The notes under the pieces: generated by a model | Seen by the model: the letters and a program-made list of their open reading frames with translations, nothing else | Database searches by the model: none | What the model was told of the DNA's origin: nothing | Made by a program: the position numbers and the translations under genes | In this document: positions 55,278-64,000 of the stretch, in pieces | Layout of the letters: the number at the start of each line of letters is the position of its first letter | Position numbering within the stretch: the stretch's first letter is position 1 | Origin: Mixta sp. Marseille-Q2659 | Lineage (GTDB): Bacteria > Pseudomonadota > Gammaproteobacteria > Enterobacterales > Enterobacteriaceae | Direction: 5' to 3' | Assembly: GCF_940807255.1 (NCBI RefSeq) | Contig: NZ_CALNWY010000008.1 | Location: 62,001-126,000, forward strand | Length of the DNA: 64,000 bases

Positions 55278-55787
55278 GTGATCGCTATTTTTCACCGCTG
55301 GCGACAATTAGGCAGGCGTTATTTCTGGCCGCATCTGTTATTTGGCATGGTGGCGGCAAGCCTCGGCCTGCCCGCTGCGTACGCCCAAAACGCTGAGCAA
55401 AATAACCGTCCCGAAGCCACAGCGAAAAAACTGATCACCGGTAGCGCCGTACGGGTGGATAACCTTGCGCTGCTACAGGCGAATGCCCGCCGCGCCAGCT
55501 TTAGCGTGGATTACTGGCATCAACATGCTATCCGCACCGTCATTCGCCATCTCTCTTTTGCGCTTACTCCCCAAAATTTGCCCGATGCGGAAGAAACCTT
55601 GCCGCTTGCCGTGCAGAAAATGGCGCTGCTCGATACGCTCAATGCGCTATTGACCCATGAGCCGCGCCAACCGGTTATTATTCGCCATACGCAGCAGCCT
55701 GCCGTTTCTGTTACGCCCGATTATCATATCGGCATCTGGCTGGCCCAGGTGCAAGGCATCCGCGCGGGCCCTTACATTCTCAGTTGA
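55278..55787 (+). CDS. secM: Secretion monitor SecM
   Basis: SecM is a secreted arrest peptide: translation pauses near its end until SecA pulls the nascent chain, which exposes the secA ribosome site. The 169-residue protein (E. coli 170) has a long signal peptide ([20 protein letters not shown]), the conserved [20 protein letters not shown], and the arrest segment [17 protein letters not shown] at 149-165, with Tyr and Leu where E. coli has Phe150 and Ile156. The start is GTG at 55278, as in E. coli. secA lies 77 bases downstream. Confidence 0.93.
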   Translation: MIAIFHRWRQLGRRYFWPHLLFGMVAASLGLPAAYAQNAEQNNRPEATAKKLITGSAVRVDNLALLQANARRASFSVDYWHQHAIRTVIRHLSFALTPQNLPDAEETLPLAVQKMALLDTLNALLTHEPRQPVIIRHTQQPAVSVTPDYHIGIWLAQVQGIRAGPYILS

Positions 55788-55864
55788 AACCTGAGCAGTC
55801 CTGAAACCGTATTAATATAAAAACGAACCGCAATCACGGCGGTAAAGATGAGAATGTATTTATT

Positions 55865-58570
55865 ATGCTAACCAAGTTGTTAACCAAAGTTTTTGGTAGT
55901 CGTAACGATCGTACGCTGCGCCGCATGCGCAAAACGGTAGAACTCATCAACAAGATGGAGCCTGATTTTGAAAAGCTCTCTGACGATGAGTTGAAAGCGA
56001 AAACGCAGGAGTTTCGTGCGCGTCTGGAAAAGGGCGAAGAACTGGACAGCCTGATTCCTGAAGCCTTTGCCACCGTACGTGAAGCCAGTAAACGCGTATT
56101 TGGCATGCGTCACTTTGACGTACAGCTGATTGGCGGCATGGTATTAAACGATCGCTGCATCGCTGAAATGCGCACCGGTGAAGGTAAAACGCTAACCGCG
56201 ACGCTGCCAGCCTATCTGAATGCGCTGACCGGTAAAGGCGTACACGTTGTTACCGTCAACGACTACCTGGCCCAGCGCGATGCGGAAAATAACCGCCCGC
56301 TATTTGAATTCCTTGGTCTTTCTGTCGGCATCAACCTGCCGGGTATGCCTGCTCCAGCTAAACGCGAAGCCTACGCGGCCGATATTACCTACGGCACCAA
56401 TAACGAGTACGGTTTTGACTATCTGCGCGACAACATGGCATTCAGCCCGGAAGAGCGTGTACAGCGTAAGCTGCACTATGCACTGGTGGACGAGGTGGAC
56501 TCCATCCTGATCGATGAAGCGCGTACGCCGCTGATCATTTCCGGTCCGGCGGAAGACAGCTCTGAACTCTATATCAAAGTAAACAAAATTATTCCGCGCC
56601 TGATCCGTCAGGAAAAAGAAGACTCTGATACGTTCCAGGGCGAAGGTCACTTCTCCGTCGATGAGAAAGCGCGTCAGGTTCATCTTACCGAACGCGGTCT
56701 GGTGATGATTGAAGAGCTGCTGGTGCAGGAAGGCATTATGGTGGAAGGCGAATCTCTCTATTCACCTAACAATATTATGCTGATGCACCATGTTACCGCT
56801 GCGCTGCGTGCCCATGTACTGTTCACCCGTGACGTTGATTACATCGTTAAAGATGGCGAAGTCATTATTGTCGATGAGCATACGGGCCGTACCATGCAGG
56901 GACGTCGCTGGTCAGATGGCCTGCATCAGGCTGTTGAGGCGAAAGAGGGCGTTGAGATTCAGAATGAGAACCAGACGCTGGCCTCTATCACCTTCCAGAA
57001 CTACTTCCGTCTGTATGAGAAGCTGGCCGGTATGACCGGTACGGCGGATACCGAAGCATTTGAATTCAGCTCTATTTATAAGCTGGATACCATCGTGATC
57101 CCGACCAACCGCCCAATGGTGCGTAAAGATCTGCCGGATCTGGTCTACATGACCGAGAAAGAGAAGATCGATGCGATCATCGAAGATATTCGCGAGCGTA
57201 CCGCAAACGGCCAGCCGATCCTGGTCGGTACTATCTCGATCGAAAAATCTGAGGTCGTTTCTAATGAGCTGACACGGGCCGGCATCAAGCACAACGTACT
57301 GAACGCCAAATTCCATGCGCGTGAAGCAGAGATCGTCGCGCAGGCTGGCCAGCCTGGGGCGGTGACTATCGCCACCAACATGGCGGGTCGTGGTACGGAC
57401 ATTATGCTGGGCGGTAGCTGGCAGGCGGAAGTCGCCGCGCTGGAAAACCCGACCGAAGATCAGATTGCCGCCATCAAAGCCGCCTGGAAAGAGCGCCATG
57501 ACGCGGTACTGGCGTCGGGCGGTTTGCATATTATCGGTACTGAGCGCCATGAATCGCGCCGTATCGATAACCAGCTGCGCGGTCGTTCCGGTCGTCAGGG
57601 CGATCAGGGTTCTTCCCGTTTCTACCTGTCGATGGAAGATGCGCTGATGCGTATTTTCGCCTCGGATCGCGTGTCGAATATGATGCGTAAACTGGGCATG
57701 AAGCCGGGCGAAGCCATTGAGCATCCGTGGGTCACTAAGGCGATTGCCAACGCACAGCGTAAAGTGGAAAGCCGCAACTTCGATATTCGTAAACAGCTGC
57801 TGGAATATGATGATGTTGCTAACGATCAGCGTCGTGCTATTTACTCGCAGCGTAATGAACTGTTGGATGTGGCTGATGTGAGCGAAACCATCAACAGCAT
57901 CCGCGAAGATGTCTTCAAATCCACCATCGACAGTTACATTCCGCCGCAGTCGCTGGAAGAGATGTGGGATGTTGCAGGCCTGGAAGAACGCCTGAAAAAC
58001 GACTTCGATCTTGAATTGCCGATTTCTCAATGGCTGGATAAAGAGCCTGAGCTGCATGAGGAAACGCTGCGCGAGCGTATCCTGGAGCAGGCGAAAGAGG
58101 TGTATCAGCGTAAAGAAGAAGTGGTTGGTGCTGAGATGATGCGCAGCTTTGAAAAAGGCGTCATGTTGCAAACGCTGGATTCGCTGTGGAAAGAGCATCT
58201 GGCGGCGATGGATTACCTGCGTCAGGGCATCCATCTGCGTGGCTATGCACAAAAAGATCCGAAACAGGAATACAAACGCGAATCCTTCGCCATGTTTGCT
58301 GCCATGCTGGAGTCGCTGAAATATGAAGTCATCAGCACGCTGAGCAAAGTTCAGGTACGTATGCCGGAAGAAGTTGAAGCGATGGAAGCGCAGCGCCGCG
58401 AAGAGGCTGAGCGTCTGGCTCAGCAGCAGCAGCTCAGTCATGTTGATGATGAAACTGAAGCCGCCGCCGCGCTGGCCGCTGAGACTGGTGAACGTAAAGT
58501 AGGCCGCAACGATCCTTGCCCATGCGGATCGGGTAAAAAATACAAGCAGTGCCACGGTCGCCTGGCCTGA
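55865..58570 (+). CDS. secA: Preprotein translocase ATPase SecA
   Basis: SecA drives secretory proteins through SecYEG. The 901 residues equal the E. coli length. Walker A is in [23 protein letters not shown] follows, then [10 protein letters not shown] and the second motor domain [14 protein letters not shown]. The C-terminal linker ends in the zinc-binding [14 protein letters not shown] that contacts SecB. Expression should be coupled to SecM arrest. Confidence 0.98.
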   Translation: MLTKLLTKVFGSRNDRTLRRMRKTVELINKMEPDFEKLSDDELKAKTQEFRARLEKGEELDSLIPEAFATVREASKRVFGMRHFDVQLIGGMVLNDRCIAEMRTGEGKTLTATLPAYLNALTGKGVHVVTVNDYLAQRDAENNRPLFEFLGLSVGINLPGMPAPAKREAYAADITYGTNNEYGFDYLRDNMAFSPEERVQRKLHYALVDEVDSILIDEARTPLIISGPAEDSSELYIKVNKIIPRLIRQEKEDSDTFQGEGHFSVDEKARQVHLTERGLVMIEELLVQEGIMVEGESLYSPNNIMLMHHVTAALRAHVLFTRDVDYIVKDGEVIIVDEHTGRTMQGRRWSDGLHQAVEAKEGVEIQNENQTLASITFQNYFRLYEKLAGMTGTADTEAFEFSSIYKLDTIVIPTNRPMVRKDLPDLVYMTEKEKIDAIIEDIRERTANGQPILVGTISIEKSEVVSNELTRAGIKHNVLNAKFHAREAEIVAQAGQPGAVTIATNMAGRGTDIMLGGSWQAEVAALENPTEDQIAAIKAAWKERHDAVLASGGLHIIGTERHESRRIDNQLRGRSGRQGDQGSSRFYLSMEDALMRIFASDRVSNMMRKLGMKPGEAIEHPWVTKAIANAQRKVESRNFDIRKQLLEYDDVANDQRRAIYSQRNELLDVADVSETINSIREDVFKSTIDSYIPPQSLEEMWDVAGLEERLKNDFDLELPISQWLDKEPELHEETLRERILEQAKEVYQRKEEVVGAEMMRSFEKGVMLQTLDSLWKEHLAAMDYLRQGIHLRGYAQKDPKQEYKRESFAMFAAMLESLKYEVISTLSKVQVRMPEEVEAMEAQRREEAERLAQQQQLSHVDDETEAAAALAAETGERKVGRNDPCPCGSGKKYKQCHGRLA

Positions 58571-58591
58571 TGTTTTTCGCGTTAAGTTTAT

Positions 58592-58617
58592 AAGGGAGCC
58601 TTCTGGCTCCCTTTTTA
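58592..58617 (+). terminator. Rho-independent terminator after secA
   Basis: GGGAGCC (58594-58600) and GGCTCCC (58605-58611) form a perfect stem with a TTCT loop, followed by five T. mutT, 85 bases on, therefore likely has its own promoter or depends on read-through. Confidence 0.92.
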
Positions 58618-58701
58618 CTTTATTTAGGTACCCGCTTGCCGGTGTTAAGCCAAAGTAAACAACGTTATACTGCCGTTATTTGTCAGAACAAGGATGCGAA
58701 A

Positions 58702-59097
58702 ATGAAACATCTTCAGGTCGCTGTTGGCATTATCCGCAATGCGCAGCAGGAAATTTTTCTGACGCACCGTCCAGCCAGCTCGCATATGGCAAATATGTGG
58801 GAATTTCCGGGAGGAAAAATCGAGGCGGGCGAGAGTCCAGAACAGGCGCTTAAGCGTGAGCTGTTGGAAGAAACCGGCATTGCGGTCATTGCCGCTACCG
58901 CCTTTGGCAACGCCGATCATACCTATCAGGATCTGCGCGTTACGTTACATTTTTTTATGGTGGAACAGTGGCAGGGTGAACCCTGGGGCCGGGAAGGGCA
59001 GCCGCAGCGTTGGGTGCCGCAGCGCGAGCTTATCGCCGATGAGTTCCCACCGGCTAACCATCAGCTGGTAGCGCGCCTGCTGGCTGAGGCGCGCTAA
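58702..59097 (+). CDS. mutT: 8-oxo-dGTP diphosphatase MutT
   Basis: MutT hydrolyses 8-oxo-dGTP and prevents A:T to C:G mutations. The 131-residue protein (E. coli 129-132) has the Nudix box in canonical form: GGKIEAGE, then REL and LEETGI. The N-terminus is MKHLQVAVGIIRN and EFPGGKIE precedes the box. I chose ATG 58702 on this basis; the longer open frame upstream would reach back toward secA. Confidence 0.95.
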   Translation: MKHLQVAVGIIRNAQQEIFLTHRPASSHMANMWEFPGGKIEAGESPEQALKRELLEETGIAVIAATAFGNADHTYQDLRVTLHFFMVEQWQGEPWGREGQPQRWVPQRELIADEFPPANHQLVARLLAEAR

Positions 59098-59102
59098 TCA
59101 TC

Positions 59103-59127
59103 AGGGCGGCGCTGCCGCCCCGTTTTT
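59103..59127 (+). terminator. Rho-independent terminator after mutT
   Basis: GGGCGGC (59104-59110) and GCCGCCC (59114-59120) form a stem with a 3-base loop, followed by CG and five T. It touches the stop of the convergent yacG. Confidence 0.85.
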
Positions 59128-59333
59128 CAATGACGCAGGTACTCTTCTTCACTCCAGTCGTCGCTATCTGATAAATCGCTGTCGCTGGGGATACGCTTCT
59201 CTTCTGCTGCCCATTCGCCCAGGTCAATCAGCTGACAGCGTTTACTGCAAAATGGGCGAAACGGACTCTCTTCTCCCCAAATCACCTTCTTGCCGCAGGT
59301 AGGACAGGCCACGGTTGTAACATCACTTTTCAT
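59127..59333 (-). CDS. yacG: DNA gyrase inhibitor YacG
   Basis: YacG is a small zinc protein that binds GyrB and inhibits gyrase. The 68-residue protein (E. coli 65) has the four zinc cysteines in CPTCGKK and CSKRCQ and the conserved [18 protein letters not shown], then an acidic tail ([15 protein letters not shown]). It is the last gene of coaE-zapD-yacG, 9 bases after zapD. Confidence 0.96.
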   Translation of the reverse strand: MKSDVTTVACPTCGKKVIWGEESPFRPFCSKRCQLIDLGEWAAEEKRIPSDSDLSDSDDWSEEEYLRH

Positions 59334-59342
59334 ACTTATCCT

Positions 59343-60086
59343 CTAACAACAAGCCAGCTCGAAATCGAGACGGGCTGGAACTTCGCCGCGCTCGCTGTCG
59401 AGTGGTAAAAAACGAATTGCATAACGGGTTTTATGGCCAGAAACCTGCGGATAAAGACTGTCTTCCAGCGTTAATTGCAGCCGCAGGAGATCCGCGCCTT
59501 CGGCATTGTCCTGATAAAAACCGTTCAGGCTGGTCTGATGGCGAAATACGCCAGATTGCCGAATTAGCTCAAGGATCAAAAACAGTGCCTGGCGCAGCGG
59601 CTCAAGCGTGTCTATCCACGCGGCGACCTGGGTGTCCCGCAGCGACTGATCGAGATGCAGCCAGACATGCAGCGTTGGCAGGTCAAAGCTACAGCAGCCA
59701 CCGGGAATGCTCAGACGCTGGCGCACCAGCGCGATAAGACGATCTTCCCGCAGCGCCTGACCGATACGCGGCGCAGCCATTAATTCGCTGGCGCGCGATT
59801 TCAGCTGCTGACGCAGCGCTTCAACACGTTCGGTATCTACGCCCGGCACATCGCACCAGGCCAGTAATTTTTGCTGCTGACGCTCAAGCTCTTTCAGAAT
59901 CTCGGTGCGTAACTCGCCACGCTCAAATACATCAAGTAATTCGCTGATATTACGGAAAAACGTTAATGCGGTCTGGTGATTAGTAATCTCGATGCTCGCC
60001 TGAAGCTGCTGAAGTAAGAACTCAATTCTCAGCCAGGTACGCATTTTCTCATTCAACGGATGTTCGAAAAGAACGACTTTACTCAT
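59343..60086 (-). CDS. zapD: Cell division protein ZapD
   Basis: ZapD (YacF) crosslinks FtsZ filaments by binding the FtsZ C-terminal tail. The 247 residues equal the E. coli length, with [17 protein letters not shown] at the start and [10 protein letters not shown], and an alpha-helical N-terminal half before a beta C-terminal half. It lies 4 bases after coaE. Confidence 0.96.
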   Translation of the reverse strand: MSKVVLFEHPLNEKMRTWLRIEFLLQQLQASIEITNHQTALTFFRNISELLDVFERGELRTEILKELERQQQKLLAWCDVPGVDTERVEALRQQLKSRASELMAAPRIGQALREDRLIALVRQRLSIPGGCCSFDLPTLHVWLHLDQSLRDTQVAAWIDTLEPLRQALFLILELIRQSGVFRHQTSLNGFYQDNAEGADLLRLQLTLEDSLYPQVSGHKTRYAIRFLPLDSERGEVPARLDFELACC

Positions 60087-60090
60087 GCTG

Positions 60091-60702
60091 TTAATCCTGT
60101 TTTGTCGCTTTGGCCAACGCCAGATAGCGCTGATTCAGTTTGGCGACCAGCGGCAGAACCTCGCTGGGATGTCCGCTGTTTTCAATAATGTCATCCGCTA
60201 CAGCCAGACGCGCTGCGCGTGTAGCCTGAGCGGCAATGATTTTTTCCGCCTGCTCGCGAGAAATACGGTCACGAGCCATGGTTCGTTCAATCTGAACGGC
60301 AGGATCGACATCAACAACCAGAACCCGATCGGCCTGTTTTTCCAGCTGGTTTTCCACCAGCAGCGGTACAACCCATAAGCACCAGGGCGATCGAGCCGCT
60401 TTAAGCTGTCGGCGTGTTTCAGCGTGGATCAACGGATGTAAAAGCTGATTCAGCCAGGCCTTGTCTGCGGGCGAGCTGAAGATAGTCTGACGCAGCGCGG
60501 CGCGGTTTAGCGTGCCGTCTGTATGAAGTATCGCTGAACCAAAGCGGGTCGCAATCTCTTTTAGCGCCGGCTGGCCGGGCTCTACCACCTGACGGGCAAT
60601 GACATCAGCATCAATAATTTCCACGCCATGCCGGGCAAACGCGTTGGCAACGGTACTTTTTCCACTGCCAATTCCGCCAGTTAGTGCAACGGTGTAAGAC
60701 AT
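60091..60702 (-). CDS. coaE: Dephospho-CoA kinase
   Basis: CoaE phosphorylates dephospho-CoA, the last step of coenzyme A synthesis. The 203-residue protein (E. coli 206) begins with a P-loop ([15 protein letters not shown]), followed by [11 protein letters not shown] and [16 protein letters not shown] lies in the lid region. It is the first gene of the minus-strand unit and divergent from guaC. Confidence 0.97.
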   Translation of the reverse strand: MSYTVALTGGIGSGKSTVANAFARHGVEIIDADVIARQVVEPGQPALKEIATRFGSAILHTDGTLNRAALRQTIFSSPADKAWLNQLLHPLIHAETRRQLKAARSPWCLWVVPLLVENQLEKQADRVLVVDVDPAVQIERTMARDRISREQAEKIIAAQATRAARLAVADDIIENSGHPSEVLPLVAKLNQRYLALAKATKQD

Positions 60703-60942
60703 TTTTTCTATTCCTGCTTCACCTGTAAACGCCAGAGCGCCAGCTATACACGTTTAACGTCAGCGGGAAAGTATGCAACGGCGATCACATTGACTATTTT
60801 CAGGTAAATTTATCGGATTGTAGCGTATTTAAAGGTGTTTTCGCAGTCTTGTACGCGCGTTTTTAGTGCGTATGATAGCGTTACTGGAGCTGGCAGCAGC
60901 ACCCGATCATATGATCGTCGCCAAAAACCCAGGAATGATGTC

Positions 60943-61983
60943 ATGCGTATTGAAGAAGATTTAAAACTTGGTTTTAAAGATGTTCTAATTCGTCCCAAAC
61001 GTTCAACTTTAAAAAGCCGCTCGCAGGTAGAGTTGAGTCGTCAATTCACCTTTAAACACTCCGGCATCGCCTGGTCAGGCGTCCCAATTATTGCCGCTAA
61101 TATGGACACCGTAGGAACGTTTCGCATGGCTGAAGTGCTGGCCAGCTTTGATATTTTGACGGCGGTACATAAACATTACAGCGTCGATGAATGGCGTGCT
61201 TTTATTCAGCGCGTACCGGAACAGGTGCTGCAACACGTAATGGTTTCTACCGGCACTTCCGATGCCGATTTTAATAAGCTTCAGGCGATACTGGCGCTTT
61301 CACCAGCGCTGAATTTTATCTGTATCGATGTGGCAAACGGCTACTCGGAGCATTTTGTTGAGTTCCTGCAACGTGCGCGTGCCGCCTGCCCTGATAAAAC
61401 CATCTGTGCCGGCAACGTCGTTACTGGCGAGATGGTTGAAGAGCTTATCCTTTCCGGTGCCGATATTGTGAAAGTTGGCATTGGCCCTGGATCCGTTTGT
61501 ACCACGCGCGTAAAAACCGGCGTTGGTTATCCGCAGCTTTCCGCCGTTATTGAGTGCGCCGACGCGGCGCATGGTCTGGGCGGACAGATCGTCAGCGATG
61601 GTGGCTGTTCGGTGCCGGGCGATGTGGCGAAGGCCTTTGGCGGCGGCGCCGATTTCGTGATGCTGGGCGGAATGCTGGCCGCACATGATGAATGTGAAGG
61701 TACCGTGGTTGAAGAAAACGGTGAAAAATTCATGCTGTTTTACGGCATGAGTTCTGAATCCGCGATGAAACGTCACGTTGGCGGCGTAGCGGAATACCGT
61801 GCGGCGGAAGGCAAAACGGTCAAGCTGCTGTTGCGCGGGCCGGTTGACGCTACGGCGCGAGATATCCTTGGCGGTCTGCGCTCGGCCTGTACTTACGTTG
61901 GCGCAGAGCGCTTGAAAGAGCTGACCAAGCGCACAACGTTTATTCGCGTAGCGGAGCAGGAAAATCGCGTTTTTAACCGTTAA
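60943..61983 (+). CDS. guaC: GMP reductase
   Basis: GuaC deaminates GMP to IMP with NADPH, allowing guanine nucleotides to be converted to adenine nucleotides. The 346-residue protein (E. coli 347) has the catalytic Cys in [17 protein letters not shown], the phosphate loops [10 protein letters not shown] and GGMLAAHDE, and [11 protein letters not shown]. The ATG at 60943 with AGGA upstream matches the E. coli [11 protein letters not shown] start. Its end overlaps that of convergent hofC by 4 bases. Confidence 0.97.
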   Translation: MRIEEDLKLGFKDVLIRPKRSTLKSRSQVELSRQFTFKHSGIAWSGVPIIAANMDTVGTFRMAEVLASFDILTAVHKHYSVDEWRAFIQRVPEQVLQHVMVSTGTSDADFNKLQAILALSPALNFICIDVANGYSEHFVEFLQRARAACPDKTICAGNVVTGEMVEELILSGADIVKVGIGPGSVCTTRVKTGVGYPQLSAVIECADAAHGLGGQIVSDGGCSVPGDVAKAFGGGADFVMLGGMLAAHDECEGTVVEENGEKFMLFYGMSSESAMKRHVGGVAEYRAAEGKTVKLLLRGPVDATARDILGGLRSACTYVGAERLKELTKRTTFIRVAEQENRVFNR

Positions 61984-63179
61984 CCCATCACGTTTCCTAA
62001 GTTAAAGATAGGCAGGTACATAGCGACCACTAAGGTACCGACAATGATCCCGGTAATCAGCATCATTACCGGTTCCATGGTGGCCGCCAGCGTATCTGCC
62101 AGCTCATGGGTTTGATTTTCATGCCATTGCGCCAGGCGCGCGAGTAATTCATCCAACGCGCCGGCCTCTTCGCCTACCTTAATCAACTGACGACAAAGCG
62201 GCGTAAAAAGCGCGCTGTCGGCAATCGCCTGATGCAACTGCGTACCTTCAGCTATCTGTTTTTGTAACTGCTGCACCGCTTCCCGCCATAGTAATGGTGT
62301 AATCGTCAGTTCAACCGCCTGTAGCCCTTGCAGTAACGGCAGGCCTGCCTGCTGCGTTAGGGTCAACGTGGTAAATATCTGACTGAGCAGGCTGCCGCGC
62401 CATAAGCGCGCAAGCAGTGGCAGGTGCAGCAGGCAGCGTTGCTCACGGCGCTGCCAGCCTGGTCTGCGTTCACGCAGATAACGCCACAGAAAAATCACGA
62501 CGGCAATAAATAGCATCAGCGGCAGAAACAACCGTTGAAGGCCTACGGAGAGCGCCAATACTGCGGCGGTAAAGGCGGGCAGTTGGGCATTAAACGACTG
62601 ATAAATGCTGACGAATTCAGGCAGCACCCATAGCAGCATGCCCACTGCAACCGCCAATGCCACCAACAGAATAAATGCGGGATAACGTAGCGCCGCAATA
62701 ACTTTCTTATGTAGTCGCAGCTGACGTTCCTGCTGGGATGCCAGCTGTAAGCAGCAGCGATCCAACTGGCCGGTGAGTTCGCCAACCTGCATCAGTGCAG
62801 GAAATAGCGGGGGAAAGATCATCGGCCATTTTGCCAGCGCGGCGGAAAAGGGCGTTCCCCGGGCAACCTCTTCCTGTAACGCCAGTAACAATGTGCGCCA
62901 GCCGGGATGTTTCTCGCCTTCGCTTAACAGCTGTAACCCGGCTGAAAGCGTCAGCCCAGCCTTTAACAGCGTAGCCAGCTGATACAGCAGAGCTATTTTC
63001 TGGCGCACCGTCCAGTCGCGGGGCCGGTAATATTTACCGCGTTTACAGGAGAGCGGTAGATAATTCCATGCGGCCATTCTGGTCATAAGCTGGTGATCCT
63101 CTGTCAGCAGCCAGCTTCCGGTGACCATTTCGCCCTGTTGATTCATGGCCTGCCAGTGCCAGAGTCGACAGCTAGCCAT
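61980..63179 (-). CDS. hofC: Type IV pilus-like inner membrane platform protein HofC
   Basis: HofC is the PilC/GspF-type platform protein. The 399-residue protein (E. coli 400) has two T2SSF domains (about 65-190 and 265-390), each followed by membrane spans; [11 protein letters not shown] and [11 protein letters not shown] are the paired repeat motifs. In E. coli the ppdD-hofB-hofC set is poorly expressed and no natural function is firmly established; in other gammaproteobacteria the orthologues serve pili and DNA uptake. It overlaps hofB by 8 bases and appears intact. Confidence 0.94.
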   Translation of the reverse strand: MASCRLWHWQAMNQQGEMVTGSWLLTEDHQLMTRMAAWNYLPLSCKRGKYYRPRDWTVRQKIALLYQLATLLKAGLTLSAGLQLLSEGEKHPGWRTLLLALQEEVARGTPFSAALAKWPMIFPPLFPALMQVGELTGQLDRCCLQLASQQERQLRLHKKVIAALRYPAFILLVALAVAVGMLLWVLPEFVSIYQSFNAQLPAFTAAVLALSVGLQRLFLPLMLFIAVVIFLWRYLRERRPGWQRREQRCLLHLPLLARLWRGSLLSQIFTTLTLTQQAGLPLLQGLQAVELTITPLLWREAVQQLQKQIAEGTQLHQAIADSALFTPLCRQLIKVGEEAGALDELLARLAQWHENQTHELADTLAATMEPVMMLITGIIVGTLVVAMYLPIFNLGNVMG

Positions 63180-64000
63180 GATCGACGCCTATGACCCGAT
63201 AGATTTCTGACAACGAGGTTTCGCCGCGGTCAACCGCATGCAGTCCTTCGATAAACAGGCTGTTAAGTTCCAGACGCTGAGCCAGTATGCTTAGCTCTTC
63301 ACTGCTGACGTTAGCGGCGATGGCCGTTTGCAGCGCGTTATTTATTGGTAGCATCTCAAATAGCGCCAGGCGTCCATAGTAGCCGGAGAAACAGTGATCG
63401 CAGCCTGCGGCCCGCCAGTTCTGAAGCGCTCCTGGCCAAATTTGCGCAGGCAGATTTTCTATTTTTTCCGCCGGGAAGCGGCAGTGCGGGCAAAGGCGCC
63501 TTACCAGACGCTGGGCGATAACCAGCCGGAGCGCTGATGCCAGCAAATAGCCAGGAATCCCCATTTGACCAAGCCTTATCAGGGTTTCCGTCGTTGAGTT
63601 TGTATGCAGCGTGGACAGCACCAGATGGCCGGTTTGCGCTGCCTTAACAGCAATTTCAGCGCTCTCCGCATCGCGAATCTCGCCCAGCATAATAATGTCC
63701 GGGTCCTGACGCAGCAGTGCCCGCAGGACGCGTTGAAAATCGAGCCCGGCACGGGGATTAATTTGTGTCTGGTTAACGCCAGCTAATGGAATCTCTACCG
63801 GATCTTCTACGCTACAGAGATTGCTGCCCGGCTGGTTAAGGGCGCTAAGTCCGCTGTAAAGCGTAAAGGTTTTGCCGCTGCCGGTAGGGCCGGTTACCAG
63901 TATCAAGCCCTGCGGCTGCGCCAGCGCGCTGCGGAAGTGTTTTAGCGCTGCGGGTGGCATACCTAAATTCTCCAGCGCGAGATCCTGTACGTCGCTTTGT
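63172..64000 (-). CDS. hofB: Type IV pilus assembly ATPase HofB, C-terminal part (cut by window edge)
   Basis: The frame is open to the right edge of the window, so the gene (about 460 codons in E. coli) begins outside; only about 276 codons are seen. It is a PilB/GspE-type ATPase: Walker A VTGPTGSGKT, the Asp box, Walker B IIMLGEIRDAESAEIA, the His box LSTLHTNS and a tetracysteine zinc site (CPHC and CDHC). It would power pilus-like fibre assembly with HofC. An internal ATG at 63960 is not the true start, since homology continues upstream (ALENLGMPPAAL). Confidence 0.94.
   Translation of the reverse strand, partial: QSDVQDLALENLGMPPAALKHFRSALAQPQGLILVTGPTGSGKTFTLYSGLSALNQPGSNLCSVEDPVEIPLAGVNQTQINPRAGLDFQRVLRALLRQDPDIIMLGEIRDAESAEIAVKAAQTGHLVLSTLHTNSTTETLIRLGQMGIPGYLLASALRLVIAQRLVRRLCPHCRFPAEKIENLPAQIWPGALQNWRAAGCDHCFSGYYGRLALFEMLPINNALQTAIAANVSSEELSILAQRLELNSLFIEGLHAVDRGETSLSEIYRVIGVDHG

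Noticed and set aside
56912..58555. A 547-codon open frame antisense to secA
   Set aside because: Same reason: the sense-strand protein SecA is unmistakable, and the antisense product resembles no family.

Overview
The window is a stretch of enterobacterial core chromosome, most like Erwiniaceae (Pantoea, Mixta or Erwinia type). Gene order from carB to hofB follows the 'left-arm' order of Escherichia coli almost gene for gene, and most proteins have E. coli lengths. Several E. coli insertions are missing: no kefFC/cai/fix block between carB and folA, no araBAD between polB and yabI, no leuO between leuA and ilvI. The family assignment rests on recalled protein similarity, not on a search.

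Layout. 1-2800: the 3' end of carB, a membrane-anchored bactofilin, an intact IS1 with target duplication, and folA. 2897-4780: a Tat-exported PhoX-type phosphatase inserted between folA and apaH. 4813-11603 (minus): lptD-surA-pdxA-rsmA-apaG-apaH, the outer-membrane assembly and ribosome-maturation operon. 11786-12613: djlA. 12614-13806: a non-coding accessory pocket with a decayed hcp (type VI secretion) gene between repeat-rich, self-complementary DNA. 13807-19895 (minus): rluA, rapA and a frameshifted polB behind a LexA-like operator. 20088-27522: yabI, the TPP-riboswitch-controlled thiBPQ operon, and the glucose-phosphate stress module sgrR/SgrS/setA. 27639-32561 (minus): leuABCD with leader peptide leuL, attenuator and promoter. 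33248-36669: ilvIH and cra. 37124-54994: the dcw cluster from the mraZ promoter to lpxC, with all sixteen genes (mraZ rsmH ftsL ftsI murE murF mraY murD ftsW murG murC ddlB ftsQ ftsA ftsZ lpxC). 55278-59097: secM-secA and mutT. 59127-60702 (minus): coaE-zapD-yacG. 60943-61983: guaC. 61980-64000 (minus): hofC and a hofB cut by the window edge.

The genes fit together as housekeeping functions: peptidoglycan precursor synthesis and septation (dcw), branched-chain amino acid synthesis (leu, ilv), thiamine uptake, sugar-phosphate stress, LPS transport and protein export. Control is visible as a TPP riboswitch, a leucine attenuator, MraZ operator repeats, an SgrS small RNA, a SecM arrest peptide and a LexA-like box.

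I did not find a wholly new multi-gene system. The parts that most deserve a second look are the djlA-rluA pocket (hcp relic plus several repeat families and a large palindrome), the polB frameshift, the bactofilin gene with a strong internal ribosome site, an SgrS homologue without a recognisable SgrT, and a SecM whose arrest motif differs at two positions from the E. coli sequence. No tRNA, rRNA or CRISPR array was seen.
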